Assembly (NCBI GenBank): GCA_016781735.1
Contig: JADDPT010000072.1
Span: forward strand, 1-51,777
Direction: 5' to 3'
Length of the DNA stretch: 51,777 nucleotides
Source: Rubrobacter sp.
GTDB lineage: Bacteria > Chloroflexota > Chloroflexia > Thermobaculales > Thermobaculaceae
Under the pieces are notes generated by a model, which saw nothing but the letters and a program-made list of their open reading frames with translations, was not told the origin of the DNA and made no database searches. Below, one piece after another: positions 40,431 through 49,153 of this stretch. The stretch's first letter is position 1; every line of letters starts with the position of its first letter. Made by a program: the position numbers and the translations under genes.

Positions 40431-41219
40431 ATGGCACAGCCTTGCGAGGGATACGGATTGCTTGCAGCACGACTCCGCCGCGTCCGGGACCTGACGCTGT
40501 TCGAGATCAACGACGACGAATATCTGGTCGTTGCGTGCGACTCGGACGGCGGAATCGGCGCGAAGGCCGGGGATGTCGTGCAGGTAACGGCTCGAGAGGT
40601 GGGTATCTTCGCCCTCAGGGTGCCGCTGTTCGAGGTGCTCGCCTGTGGCGCTATGCCCTTCCTGGTGGTCGACTGCCTCTCCATGGAGATGGAGCAGTAC
40701 GGCGAGGTGATCATTGCGGCAATCAGAGAGTACGCAGCGCAAGCCGGTCTGACGGACGACGTGCAATTTACGGGAAGCACCGAAGAGAACGTGCCCACAA
40801 TTCAGACAGGGATCGGAGTGTCGGTCCTCGGTGTGGTGAAGAGAGACGGCCTGCGCATGGGGACGGCGCGGGCAGGCGACACGGTAGCCTGCGCGGGAGT
40901 GCCCAAGAGCGGGCCCAAGTATCAGCTGGGCACCGACGATCCAGCGTTACTTTCGCTGCCGGAGCTTATGTACTTGAGAGCTTCCACACGGGTAAACGAT
41001 ATCCTGCCCGTCGGTTCCCGGGGGGTTCGCTATGAGGCGATGCAGCTGGCGGCGAGTGCCGGGCTCCGCTTCGAAGCGCTGACCCAGCCGGAAGTGGATA
41101 TGCACCAGTCCGCCGGACCCTCCACCTGTGCGCTCTTTACCGCTGCAGCTGTTGACGTCGAGGCGTTGCGCGACGAGTTGAGTACTCCGGTGTTTGTGAT
41201 AGGAAGGGTGATACAGTGA
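40431..41219 (+). CDS. AIR synthase-related (PurM-fold) protein, CblS-like
   Basis: A 262-residue protein of the PurM/ThiL ATP-binding superfamily. The N-terminal half has DLTLFEINDDEYLVVACDSDGGIG (about residues 20-43), VPLFEVLACGA and VDCLSMEME; then TGSTEENVPTIQTGIGVSV and VPKSGPKYQLG. From memory this pattern matches the AIR-synthase-related family that includes alpha-ribazole kinase CblS of Listeria and Geobacillus, which phosphorylates the cobalamin lower-ligand riboside; the assignment is moderate only. It is not SelD: no Cys/Sec catalytic start is present. The ORF track starts at 40083 on a shadow; ATG 40431 is the first start after the promoter. Overlaps the next gene by four bases. 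Confidence 0.7.
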   Translation: MAQPCEGYGLLAARLRRVRDLTLFEINDDEYLVVACDSDGGIGAKAGDVVQVTAREVGIFALRVPLFEVLACGAMPFLVVDCLSMEMEQYGEVIIAAIREYAAQAGLTDDVQFTGSTEENVPTIQTGIGVSVLGVVKRDGLRMGTARAGDTVACAGVPKSGPKYQLGTDDPALLSLPELMYLRASTRVNDILPVGSRGVRYEAMQLAASAGLRFEALTQPEVDMHQSAGPSTCALFTAAAVDVEALRDELSTPVFVIGRVIQ

Positions 41220-42235
41220 CCGTGGAGGCACGTTCTATGGACCCAAGGGTGCTCGCCAAGCTGGAGGGGTGCCTCACCGGCGTGGCAGTTGGCGACGCGA
41301 TGGGGATGCCCTCTGAGCTGTGGTCGCGCCAAAAGGTGAAACGGCGATTCGGCAGGATAACCGGTTTCCTGCCCGGCCCTGACGATCATTTCATCGTGGC
41401 GGGATACGCCGCCGGCCAGTTCACCGACGATACGGCGCAGACTCTGCGGCTCAGCGAGGCGATCATTGCTTCCGGAGGTGAGGTGCTGCCGGGCGAGGTT
41501 GCGCAAGCGATCCTGCGCTGGGCCGAGGAGACAGACGCCTTCGCCACAAGCGCGCTCGGGCCCTCATCGCAGAAGGCGCTTCTAGCCATCAAGGCAGGCA
41601 CGCCCGTAGAGGAGGCCGGTGGCTCGGGCGACACGAACGGAGCGGCGATGCGAATAGCGCCCGTTGGTCTGATCCGGAAGCCGAGCAGCATACCCTTGCT
41701 AGTTGACGCCGTCCAGCAGGCGTGCCTGGCCACCCACAACACGAACGTTGCCATCGCCGGAGCAGCGATGCTCGCAGCCGCCATCTCAACAGCGGTCGAG
41801 ACAGACGAGTGGAATGTCATACTCGAGCGCGCGGCCGAGGCATACCACGAAGGTATGACGCGCGGCAACGACGTCTTCGGCGCCTCCTCGCTGGCGCGAC
41901 TCGAGATCGCGCTTGGCATAGTCAGGGAGGACACGGAGGAAGAAGCGGTGCTTAGCCGGCTGTACGACGTGATAGGCAGCGGCGTAGCCATTACAGAGGC
42001 AGTGCCGGTCGCCATAGCCCTCGCCGTTTCCGCGGACGGTGACCCTGTCCGCGCGAGCCTGCTCGCGGCCAACCTCGGCGGAGATTGCGACACGGTAGGC
42101 GCGATGGCCGGGGGACTCTGCGGCGCATACTCCGGCATCACGGCATTCCCCGACGTAATGATTCGGCAGATCGAAGAGGTGAACGCGGTGGACCTGCGAG
42201 GTGTCGCCCGCCGGCTGGCACCGTACAGGTGTTAG
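41216..42235 (+). CDS. ADP-ribosylglycohydrolase family protein
   Basis: A 339-residue all-helical hydrolase of the DraG/ARH family. The metal-binding motifs are present: GCLTGVAVGDAMGMP (about residue 18), FTDDTAQTL (about 69), GSGDTNGAAMRIAPVGL (about 138) and GGDCDTVGAMAGGLCGAYSG (about 290). Members cleave N- or O-glycosidic bonds of ADP-ribosylated or nucleoside-like substrates; the true substrate here is unknown. The GTG at 41216 overlaps the preceding stop (GTGA); ATG at 41237 has a better ribosome site (GGAGG at 9 bases). Middle gene of a three-gene operon with the PurM-like protein and a nucleoside hydrolase. Confidence 0.87.
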   Translation: MTVEARSMDPRVLAKLEGCLTGVAVGDAMGMPSELWSRQKVKRRFGRITGFLPGPDDHFIVAGYAAGQFTDDTAQTLRLSEAIIASGGEVLPGEVAQAILRWAEETDAFATSALGPSSQKALLAIKAGTPVEEAGGSGDTNGAAMRIAPVGLIRKPSSIPLLVDAVQQACLATHNTNVAIAGAAMLAAAISTAVETDEWNVILERAAEAYHEGMTRGNDVFGASSLARLEIALGIVREDTEEEAVLSRLYDVIGSGVAITEAVPVAIALAVSADGDPVRASLLAANLGGDCDTVGAMAGGLCGAYSGITAFPDVMIRQIEEVNAVDLRGVARRLAPYRC

Positions 42236-42245
42236 GAGGCAGGGT

Positions 42246-43178
42246 ATGAAAAGGCTCATCATTGACACCGACACCGCCTCCGACGATGCGGTGGCGCTGC
42301 TCCTAGCTCTGCGGCACCCTGCCACACGTGTGGAGGCGATAACAGTAGTCGCGGGAAATGTGCCGCTCGCGCAGGCGGTGACAAACGCCCTCGTCACCGT
42401 GGACGTGGCCGAGACCTACCAACCGCCCGTCTACATCGGCGCCTCGGGGCCACTAGCAGGAGACCTCAGGACCGCCGAGTCCGTGCACGGAGCGAACGGC
42501 ATGGGGAATATACCACTGCCGGACCCGAGTGGGAAGCCCGCGGAGGGAGATGCGCCGGAGGCGATTGTCGCGGCCGCCCGTGCCGCTCCAGGCGAGCTCA
42601 CACTCGTCACTCTGGGACCGCTGACCAACGTGGCCCTCGCTCTCGACCTTGAGCCGACACTTGGCACCCTGCTCAAGGAGGTCTACGTGATGGGCGGGAC
42701 GTCAGACCATCTGGGGAACATCACTCCCAGCGCGGAGTTCAATATCTGGGTGGACCCGGTGGCCGCTAGAAGGGTGTTTCATGCCGGGTTCAGGCTGACG
42801 ATGGTGGGCTGGGACATCTCGCGCAAGTACGCCGTGATCGATGACCCAACGGCGGAGCGGCTTCGGGCGCTGGGTACGCGGCGGGCCCGGTTTGCCATGG
42901 ATATCAACCGGTCCCTACGCCAGTTCTGCCGCGACTATACCCACATAGACGGCATAGACATGCCCGACCCTATCACGGTCGCGGTAGTTATCGAACCTGA
43001 GATGCTCACGCGCTCCGTGGAGCGATACGTGGACGTGGAGACAGAGGGCGAGATCACGCGCGGCGCCACGATCGTAGACTACCTCGGCGTACTCAGGAGG
43101 GAACCGAACGCGCGGGTGTGTCTTGAGACAGACGCTGAGCGGTTTCTCACGCTCGTCTTCGACCTGCTTGGTAACTGA
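42246..43178 (+). CDS. inosine/uridine-preferring nucleoside hydrolase family protein
   Basis: A 310-residue nucleoside N-ribohydrolase fold. The calcium-binding N-terminus DTDTASDDAVALLLAL (residues 7-22), GPLTNVALAL, VMGGT and EFNIWVDPVAARRVF are intact. The fourth metal-site segment is MPDPITVAVVIEP: the Ca-binding Asp241 is kept, but the His that normally precedes it and helps expel the base is Pro240. Leaving-group activation must differ or the substrate is unusual. The ORF track extends to 42201; ATG 42246 has GGAGG 7-8 bases upstream and is preferred. Ten bases after the ADP-ribosylglycohydrolase gene, so the same operon. Confidence 0.9.
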   Translation: MKRLIIDTDTASDDAVALLLALRHPATRVEAITVVAGNVPLAQAVTNALVTVDVAETYQPPVYIGASGPLAGDLRTAESVHGANGMGNIPLPDPSGKPAEGDAPEAIVAAARAAPGELTLVTLGPLTNVALALDLEPTLGTLLKEVYVMGGTSDHLGNITPSAEFNIWVDPVAARRVFHAGFRLTMVGWDISRKYAVIDDPTAERLRALGTRRARFAMDINRSLRQFCRDYTHIDGIDMPDPITVAVVIEPEMLTRSVERYVDVETEGEITRGATIVDYLGVLRREPNARVCLETDAERFLTLVFDLLGN

Positions 43179-43200
43179 GGCAGCATCTGCTGAAGCTCAG
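43175..43200. terminator. hairpin between convergent genes
   Basis: CTGAG-G-CAGC-ATCT-GCTG-AAG-CTCAG folds into a compound stem overlapping the nucleoside hydrolase stop and ending two bases before the response-regulator stop. It has no T-run; a bidirectional transcript end is plausible. Confidence 0.3.
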
Positions 43201-43201
43201 C

Positions 43202-43888
43202 CTACGTGACGGGGACGCTCTCCTTCAGGACGTAGCCGATGCCGCGCACAGTATGGATCAGGTCGGGCTCGCCGCCCGCCGTCAGCTTCGCGCGCAGGTA
43301 GCTTATGTAAACCTTCACCGCGTCGGAGTCGATGTCGTACGTGTAGCCCCAGACGCGCTCGAAGATGGCCTCCTTGCTCACTACTTGTCCAGCGTGCCGG
43401 ACGAGGAACTCGAGCAGGTCGTACTCGCGCGTCGTCAGATCAACCGACCTGCCGTCCCTCACCGCCTCGCGCGCAGCGGTATTGAGAGTCAGGTCGTCCA
43501 CCCGCAGCACCTCCCTGCCCTGCGGCTGTCTCCGCCGAAGCGCTGCCCGCATCCTGGCAAGTAGCTCGTCGAAGCTGAAGGGCTTCGCTATGTAGTCGTC
43601 CGCACCCGCGTCAAGCCCCTCTATCTTATCCTCCGTCGCATCCTTCGCGGTGAGCATGATGATCGGGAGGGTGGGGTCGAGTCCCTGTCGCAGCCGCAGG
43701 CACACCTCGAAGCCGTTCATTCCGGGCAGCATCACGTCCAGCACCACTATGTCGGGCGGCTTGTCGCGCGCGGCGTCCAGGCCGGCCTCCCCCGTGCGGG
43801 CGACATCCACGGTATAGCCCTTGAAGGAGAGCCCACGACGCAGGAAGTCAGCTATGTGTTCCTCGTCCTCTATAATGAGTACACGCAT
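43202..43888 (-). CDS. OmpR-family response regulator (orphan)
   Basis: A 228-residue MprA/PhoP-like regulator. Receiver with EDEE (7-10), phospho-acceptor Asp51 (IVVLDVMLPG) and Lys in YIAKPFS; winged-helix output domain ending DLIHTVRGIGYVL. The ORF track starts at 43939; the ATG at 43888 (MRVLIIEDEEH) has GGGAGG at 6 bases and is clearly right. No histidine kinase gene is adjacent, so its partner is elsewhere. Its 5' end is 171 bases from the divergent BMP lipoprotein gene, which it could control; no evidence beyond position. Confidence 0.9.
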   Translation of the reverse strand: MRVLIIEDEEHIADFLRRGLSFKGYTVDVARTGEAGLDAARDKPPDIVVLDVMLPGMNGFEVCLRLRQGLDPTLPIIMLTAKDATEDKIEGLDAGADDYIAKPFSFDELLARMRAALRRRQPQGREVLRVDDLTLNTAAREAVRDGRSVDLTTREYDLLEFLVRHAGQVVSKEAIFERVWGYTYDIDSDAVKVYISYLRAKLTAGGEPDLIHTVRGIGYVLKESVPVT

Positions 43889-43954
43889 GGCGCCTCCCCT
43901 GATAGGTACACCGTCAGGCCAGTATATCAAGCCGAGCATGAGGGTCCGCTCTGC

Positions 43955-43983
43955 TTGACGACCCTCTGGCCTTGTGCTACATT
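43955..43983 (+). promoter_or_regulatory. promoter of the BMP transporter operon
   Basis: TTGACG and TACATT hexamers with an optimal 17-base spacer, and a TGC extension just before the -10. Predicted transcript start near 43990, leader of about 70 bases. This is one of the strongest promoters visible in the window. Confidence 0.65.
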
Positions 43984-44059
43984 ACAGCGCCATTAGCTTC
44001 CTTGGCGCACCTCGTGCAGCCGTTGCCGGGCGGTCCCCGTGCTAGACCTGGAGAAATCA

Positions 44060-45283
44060 TTGACACGGGAGTTCGCGCTGTTCCTTCTCATCGTTAGCAT
44101 GCTGCTCGCCGCCTGCGGCCAGGACGCCGCCACCACGCCGTCCACGGGCGATGTGGCTCCAGTAGGCACTGGCGGTCCGGGGCCAACCACCGTGCCGATA
44201 ACTCCGCAGGAGACACAGGCGGGCACGGGCGGTGGCACCGCCGAGGTCCCTGCGAGCGAGACGGAGACCATGCCAGGTACAGGCGCCACCGGGACCGCGG
44301 GGGCCGGCGCGTTGCCCGACGCTACCGGCACAACCGGCGCGACCAGGCAGATAAAGGTTGCACTGATGCTGAACGGCACACTCGGGGACAAGGGGTTCTT
44401 CGATTCGGCGAAAGCGGGTGTTGACCGCGCCGAGAAGGAGTTGGGCGCCGAGGTAGTACAAGTGGTGGAGGAGCCAGATCGCTCGAACTGGGAGCCCACT
44501 CTGCGGCAACTCGCGGACACAGAGGCCGACGTCATAGTGCTCGGCACCTTCGACATGTCGGACGCGTTGAACGCGGTCGCGCCCGAGTATGAAGACAAGA
44601 CGTTCATTTTTTTCGACGCGACAGTTGACCAGCCGAACGTGGCAAACATAGTCTACTCGCAGAACGAAGGCTCCTTCCTGGCAGGCGTGCTTGCGAGCTG
44701 CGCGTCCCAGAGCGACCTCGAGAACTTGAGCGGTGAGAACGTGGTCGGCGCGGTTGGCGGCTCTAATATTCCTGTAATCAACGACTTCATCGTCGGATAC
44801 GAGCAGGGGGCTAAGTACTTCAACAAGGACACGAAGGTTCTCAAGTCGTACAACAGCGGCCCGCAAGCCTTCGAGGACCCCGCGAAGGGCAAGGAGCTAG
44901 CGCTGGCGCAGTTCGATCAGGGCGCGAACGTAGTCTTCAACGTGGCAGGCAAGACGGGGCTTGGCGTGCTTGAGGCCGCTGCAGATGAGGGCCGCTACTC
45001 CATCGGCGTGGACCAGAACCAGAACAACCTGCACCCAGGCAGTGTGCTCTCCAGCATGCTCAAGCGGGTGGACAACTCTGTATTCGACCTCCTGCAGATG
45101 GAGGCGACGGGTGGGTTGGAGACCGGCAAGACCTACCCGTACGGCATCCAGAATGAGGGCGTGGGACTGGCCCAGGACGAGCTGTACGAGCAGCATGTTC
45201 CTCAGGAGTGCAAGGATCAGGTTGAGCAGGCGAAGGCCGACATCCTAAGCAAGCAGGTCGTTGTGGAGACCGCCCTCAAGTAG
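44060..45283 (+). CDS. BMP-family (PnrA-like) substrate-binding lipoprotein
   Basis: A 407-residue lipoprotein of the basic membrane protein family, whose studied members bind purine nucleosides for ABC import. Signal peptide with lipobox LLAAC (Cys19), then about 75 residues of Thr/Gly/Pro-rich linker, then the type 1 periplasmic-binding fold: KVALMLNGTLGDKGFFDSA, EPDRSNWEPTL, FFDATVDQPNV, YSQNEGSFLAGVLA, NVVFNVAGKTGLGVLEAA, SIGVDQNQNNLHPGSVLSSMLKRVD. The listed GTG at 44039 is less likely than TTG at 44060, which has GGAG at 6-base spacing and begins the signal peptide properly. First gene of the transporter operon; a hairpin follows the stop. Confidence 0.9.
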   Translation: MTREFALFLLIVSMLLAACGQDAATTPSTGDVAPVGTGGPGPTTVPITPQETQAGTGGGTAEVPASETETMPGTGATGTAGAGALPDATGTTGATRQIKVALMLNGTLGDKGFFDSAKAGVDRAEKELGAEVVQVVEEPDRSNWEPTLRQLADTEADVIVLGTFDMSDALNAVAPEYEDKTFIFFDATVDQPNVANIVYSQNEGSFLAGVLASCASQSDLENLSGENVVGAVGGSNIPVINDFIVGYEQGAKYFNKDTKVLKSYNSGPQAFEDPAKGKELALAQFDQGANVVFNVAGKTGLGVLEAAADEGRYSIGVDQNQNNLHPGSVLSSMLKRVDNSVFDLLQMEATGGLETGKTYPYGIQNEGVGLAQDELYEQHVPQECKDQVEQAKADILSKQVVVETALK

Positions 45284-45300
45284 GATGACGTACCGGCGGA

Positions 45301-45335
45301 GCGAGGGGGGGCGCGGCATGCCGTATCCCCCTCGC
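45301..45335 (+). promoter_or_regulatory. intercistronic hairpin after the BMP lipoprotein gene
   Basis: GCGAGGGGG (45301) pairs with CCCCCTCGC (45327) as a 9-bp perfect stem; the loop contains the palindrome GGCATGCC. It starts 18 bases after the stop and lacks a T-run. Placement mirrors the pstS-pstC hairpin and probably tunes binding-protein versus transporter expression. Confidence 0.55.
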
Positions 45336-45440
45336 CAGCGACCGTCCTGTCGGCGCGGGCACAATTCCTAACCGCCTGGGTTCACGCTCGGCCGTTCCCA
45401 TCCACTCGAGGGATGTTGACCTTTGCTGCAGGGAGAAGTG

Positions 45441-46982
45441 ATGAGCGGAGACGCAAACGCTCCGAGCGCGCCCATCGTGCGAATGCGCGGGATCACTAAG
45501 CAGTTTCCGGGCGTGCTGGCCAACGACGCGGTCGATTTCGACCTCCGCGAGCGAGAGGTACATGCGCTCGTCGGAGAAAACGGCGCGGGCAAGAGCACGC
45601 TGATGAAGATACTCTTCGGGCTCTACACCTCGGACTCCGGCACGATCGAGGTAGACAGTCGGGAAGTCCAGATTGCCACGCCGCAGAACGCACTCGACCT
45701 CGGCATCGGCATGGTGCACCAGCACTTCATGTTGATACCCTCGCTCACCGTGGCGGAGAACATAGTCCTGGGGGCGGAACCGAGACGCGGCCCTTTCTTA
45801 GACCTCTCCCGATCTATTCAGAGGACAAGGGAGCTGTCGGACCGATACGGTCTCAGGGTACGGCCCGAGGCGACAGTGCAGAGTATTTCCGTTGGCCAGC
45901 GGCAGCGCGTCGAGATACTCAAGACGCTCTCCCGGGGCGTGAAGGTACTCATCCTGGACGAGCCAACGGCTGTGCTCACCCCCCAGGAGACGGATGACCT
46001 GTTCCGCGTGCTGCGCGGTTTGGTGTCCCAGGGGATGAGCGTCGTGCTGATCACACACAAGCTGCGAGAGGTGCTTGCCGCCTCGGACCGCGTGACGGTG
46101 ATGCGCGCGGGCCGGCACATCGGCACCGTCGACACGGCAGCTACGGACACGGAAGAGCTTGCACGGATGATGGTTGGGCGTGAGGTGCTCTTCCGTGTTG
46201 AGAAGAAGCCGGCACAGCCGCGAGAGACGCTGCTGGAGGTGCGCGATCTCCAGGCCCTGGATAATCGCGGCCTGCCCGCTGTACGAGGAGTGTCGTTCAG
46301 CCTCCGCCGCGGCGAGATCTACGGCATCGCCGGCGTGGAGGGAAACGGTCAGAGCGAGCTTATCGAGGCGCTCACGGGGCTGCGCCGACCCACCGGTGGC
46401 AGGTTATTGCTCGGGGGCAAGCCGGTTGAGGGATCCTCCCCGCGCAGGCTGCGGGAGCTTGGCGTGGCCCACGTGCCCGAGGACCGACTGATCTACGGAA
46501 CGAGCTCGACGTCGAGCGTCGCTGACAACGCGATAATGGGGTTTCACTACCGAAAACCGCTTGCAGAGAAGATTTGGTTATTGAAGGGGCGCGTAATCAG
46601 TTGGGCGCGCAAGCTAATTCAGGGCTTCGATGTGCGTGGCGCTCGGCCGGACACCCTGATAGGCTCGCTCTCAGGCGGCAACATGCAAAAGGTCGTCCTC
46701 GCTCGTGAGATGAGCCGCCAGCCGAACGTGCTCATCGCAGCGCAGCCGACCCGGGGGGTGGACGTGGGCGCCATCGAGTTCATCCACAGCAAGCTCATAG
46801 AGTACCGAGACGCTGGCGCGGCGGTGTTGCTGATCTCGGCCGAGCTTTCCGAGGTCATGTCGCTGTCCGACCGGATCGGTGTCATATTCAACGGACGGAT
46901 AGTGGCCGAGTTCGATGCCGGCACCGTAACGGAGCACCAGCTGGGGCTGTACATGCTTGGCGCGGGGAAGGTGAGCGCGTGA
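45441..46982 (+). CDS. nucleoside ABC transporter ATP-binding protein (two NBDs)
   Basis: A 513-residue fused double ATPase of the sugar/nucleoside importer type (NupA/YufO-like). First domain: Walker A GENGAGKST (about residue 46), signature SVGQRQR, Walker B LILDEPTA. Second domain: degenerate Walker A GVEGNGQSE, normal signature LSGGNMQK, and LIAAQPTRGVD in place of the usual Walker B, as common in this class, so only one site is fully catalytic. Start ATG 45441 (MSGDANAPS) with GGGAG about 6 bases upstream is preferred over TTG 45423. The stop overlaps the first permease start by four bases. Confidence 0.92.
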   Translation: MSGDANAPSAPIVRMRGITKQFPGVLANDAVDFDLREREVHALVGENGAGKSTLMKILFGLYTSDSGTIEVDSREVQIATPQNALDLGIGMVHQHFMLIPSLTVAENIVLGAEPRRGPFLDLSRSIQRTRELSDRYGLRVRPEATVQSISVGQRQRVEILKTLSRGVKVLILDEPTAVLTPQETDDLFRVLRGLVSQGMSVVLITHKLREVLAASDRVTVMRAGRHIGTVDTAATDTEELARMMVGREVLFRVEKKPAQPRETLLEVRDLQALDNRGLPAVRGVSFSLRRGEIYGIAGVEGNGQSELIEALTGLRRPTGGRLLLGGKPVEGSSPRRLRELGVAHVPEDRLIYGTSSTSSVADNAIMGFHYRKPLAEKIWLLKGRVISWARKLIQGFDVRGARPDTLIGSLSGGNMQKVVLAREMSRQPNVLIAAQPTRGVDVGAIEFIHSKLIEYRDAGAAVLLISAELSEVMSLSDRIGVIFNGRIVAEFDAGTVTEHQLGLYMLGAGKVSA

Positions 46983-48022
46983 GGGCTCGCAGGCTAATAA
47001 TCGAGGCGCTCCCACCGATACTGTCCTTGCTGGCCGCGCTGCTGGTGGCCGCTCTCATTATCCTCGCACTCGGCGAGAACCCCGTGACTGTGTACCGTGC
47101 GCTGCTCTTTGAGCCGTTCTCAAGCCTCCGAACGTTCGGCAGGGTGCTGGAGGTGCTCGTACCGCTACTGCTCTCGGGACTCGCGGTGGCTGTTGCGTTC
47201 CGTGCCGGTGTGTTCAACCTTGGGGTGGAGGGCCAACTCTACTTGGGCGCATTCGCCGCCGCCTGGGTGGGCTTTACGCTGGCGGCGCCGGGCTTCCTGC
47301 AGATTCCGGCAGCAATGGCGTTCGGCGCGATCGTTGGAGCGCTCTACGCCCTCATACCAGCTCTGCTACGCGCCTACTTCAACGCCGACGAGATAGTAAC
47401 TACCATCATGCTCAACTACGTCGCTTTCAGCCTCACAAACTATCTCATCACGGGACCGTTCCGGCCACCGGACGCCGGCAGTGCGCAGTCCGAAGCTATA
47501 GCATTGACCGCTCACCTTGGCCGGTGGCTGCCTCCCTCCAGAGCACACATCGGCGTGTTCATCGCGCTCGCGCTCGCAGTGCTCCTGTACCTACTCCTGT
47601 ATCGGACGACGATAGGCTACGAGCTGCGGATGGCGGGGGCTAACCCTCGCTTCGCCGAGTACGGCGGCGTAAGCGTGCGCCGAACGATCATCATGGCAAT
47701 GATCTTCAGCGGGCTGCTTGCCGGGCTCGTGGGGGCTGTCGAGGTGCTGGGAATACAGTACCGCTTCCGTGCAGGCTTCTCACCCGGCTACGGCTTTGAC
47801 GGTATCACCGTGGCGTTGCTGGCGCGGGTCGAGCCACTTGCAATACCGCTTGCGGCGCTGCTTTTTGCGGCATTACGGGCGGGAGCGAGTATCGTGCAAC
47901 TGAACACGGAACTCGGGCGTGAGGTAGTGGACGTGCTACAGGCGATCATAATACTCTTCGTCACGGCCGAGGGACTATGGTACTTCCTGCGTAGGCGCCG
48001 CGCCTTGTGGGCAAGCGGGTAG
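46979..48022 (+). CDS. nucleoside ABC transporter permease (NupB-like)
   Basis: A 347-residue permease of the BPD_transp_2 family with about 9-10 helices. Typical stretches: FRAGVFNLGVEGQLYLGAFAA (about residue 79), YFNADEIVTTIMLNYVAF and AGANPRFAEYGGVSV, which faces the ATPase. GTG start overlaps the ATPase stop (GTGA). Forms the channel together with the next gene product. Confidence 0.9.
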   Translation: MRARRLIIEALPPILSLLAALLVAALIILALGENPVTVYRALLFEPFSSLRTFGRVLEVLVPLLLSGLAVAVAFRAGVFNLGVEGQLYLGAFAAAWVGFTLAAPGFLQIPAAMAFGAIVGALYALIPALLRAYFNADEIVTTIMLNYVAFSLTNYLITGPFRPPDAGSAQSEAIALTAHLGRWLPPSRAHIGVFIALALAVLLYLLLYRTTIGYELRMAGANPRFAEYGGVSVRRTIIMAMIFSGLLAGLVGAVEVLGIQYRFRAGFSPGYGFDGITVALLARVEPLAIPLAALLFAALRAGASIVQLNTELGREVVDVLQAIIILFVTAEGLWYFLRRRRALWASG

Positions 48023-48034
48023 GGTCACATACGA

Positions 48035-48982
48035 ATGGACGAGATATTCGGAGTCATCAACGCAGGACTGTTTGGGGTCAGCCTTCGCCTTGCAACGCCG
48101 ATACTGCTTGCTGCCATCGGCGGTCTGTGGACGCAGCAGGCAGGGGTGCTCAACATAGCGCTCGAGGGCATGATGCTCTCGGCAGCGTTCTCAGGCGCGG
48201 CTGTAACGTACGCTACAGGTAGCGCGTGGGCCGGGCTACTAGGCGGGATGTTGGCATCAATGCTCCTCGCGGCGGTCTTCGGTCTGTTCAGCATACGCCT
48301 GAAGGCGGACCTGGTCGTCGTGGGGATTGCCATCAATCTGTTCGCCGCGGGCGCCACGCTCGTGTTGATGGAGCGGTTCTTCAACACAAAAGGTAACTTC
48401 TCACCGGGCCGCCGGTTGCCGAACATCACTCTTGGCCCTGTACGCGATATCCCGATAGTCGGCGACATCATCGGCCAGCAGAACGTGCTCGTATGGGTGG
48501 GACTGGCACTCGTCGTGATCGCTCACGTGGTGCTCTACCGCACACCATTCGGCCTGCGCGTTCGTTCTGTAGGCGAGAACCCGGAGGCAGCGGAGACGGC
48601 AGGAATCCGTGTGGGCAGAGTGCAGTTCATCACCGTGCTCATCAGCGGCGCACTTGCCGGGATGGGTGGGGTGAACCTGTCACTTGGATACGTCAGCCAG
48701 TTCTCCACAAACATGACGAGTGGTAGGGGCTTCATAGCACTCGCAGCGCAGACGTTCGGCAACGCCACCCCGATCGGCACGGCTTTGGCGTCGCTCTTCT
48801 TCGGCTTTGCTGATGCGCTGGCGGTGCGGTTGCAGACGCGAGAGCTGCCGAGCGATTTCGTATTGATGATTCCATACCTCGCCACGATACTCGCACTTGT
48901 GCTCGTCGCTCGAAGACGCAGCCTGCGCGCACGCCGGCAATCGCCGAGCGAGTCGGAAAAGCCGGAAGCGGCCACCGTCTGA
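48035..48982 (+). CDS. nucleoside ABC transporter permease (NupC-like)
   Basis: A 315-residue partner permease of the same family: ATPILLAAIGGLWTQQAGVLNIALEGMML (about residue 17), VVGIAINLFAAG and VGENPEAAETAGIRV as the ATPase-facing loop, and MTSGRGFIALAAQTFGNATP. ATG start 12 bases after the first permease. The C-terminal tail of about 25 residues is charged (RRRSLRARRQSPSESEKPE). Last gene of the transporter operon; dnaN downstream has its own promoter. Confidence 0.9.
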   Translation: MDEIFGVINAGLFGVSLRLATPILLAAIGGLWTQQAGVLNIALEGMMLSAAFSGAAVTYATGSAWAGLLGGMLASMLLAAVFGLFSIRLKADLVVVGIAINLFAAGATLVLMERFFNTKGNFSPGRRLPNITLGPVRDIPIVGDIIGQQNVLVWVGLALVVIAHVVLYRTPFGLRVRSVGENPEAAETAGIRVGRVQFITVLISGALAGMGGVNLSLGYVSQFSTNMTSGRGFIALAAQTFGNATPIGTALASLFFGFADALAVRLQTRELPSDFVLMIPYLATILALVLVARRRSLRARRQSPSESEKPEAATV

Positions 48983-49071
48983 GCCTCGGTCCTGGTAATC
49001 CAACCGCCATAGAGTTGTCTATGGTCGCCGCGTCCGTGACTCTACCCTCGATGGGACCTGTGTACTATGAA

Positions 49072-49101
49072 TTGCAACCCGGCAGCGAACGTGCCTATAA
49101 T
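49072..49101 (+). promoter_or_regulatory. promoter of dnaN
   Basis: TTGCAA and a consensus TATAAT with an 18-base spacer. Predicted transcript start near 49108, 46 bases before the GTG start of dnaN. Confidence 0.65.
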
Positions 49102-49153
49102 CACCGCACGCCAAAACTGAATGGACATCAGAAGCTGTGGAGGGCTTTACAAA

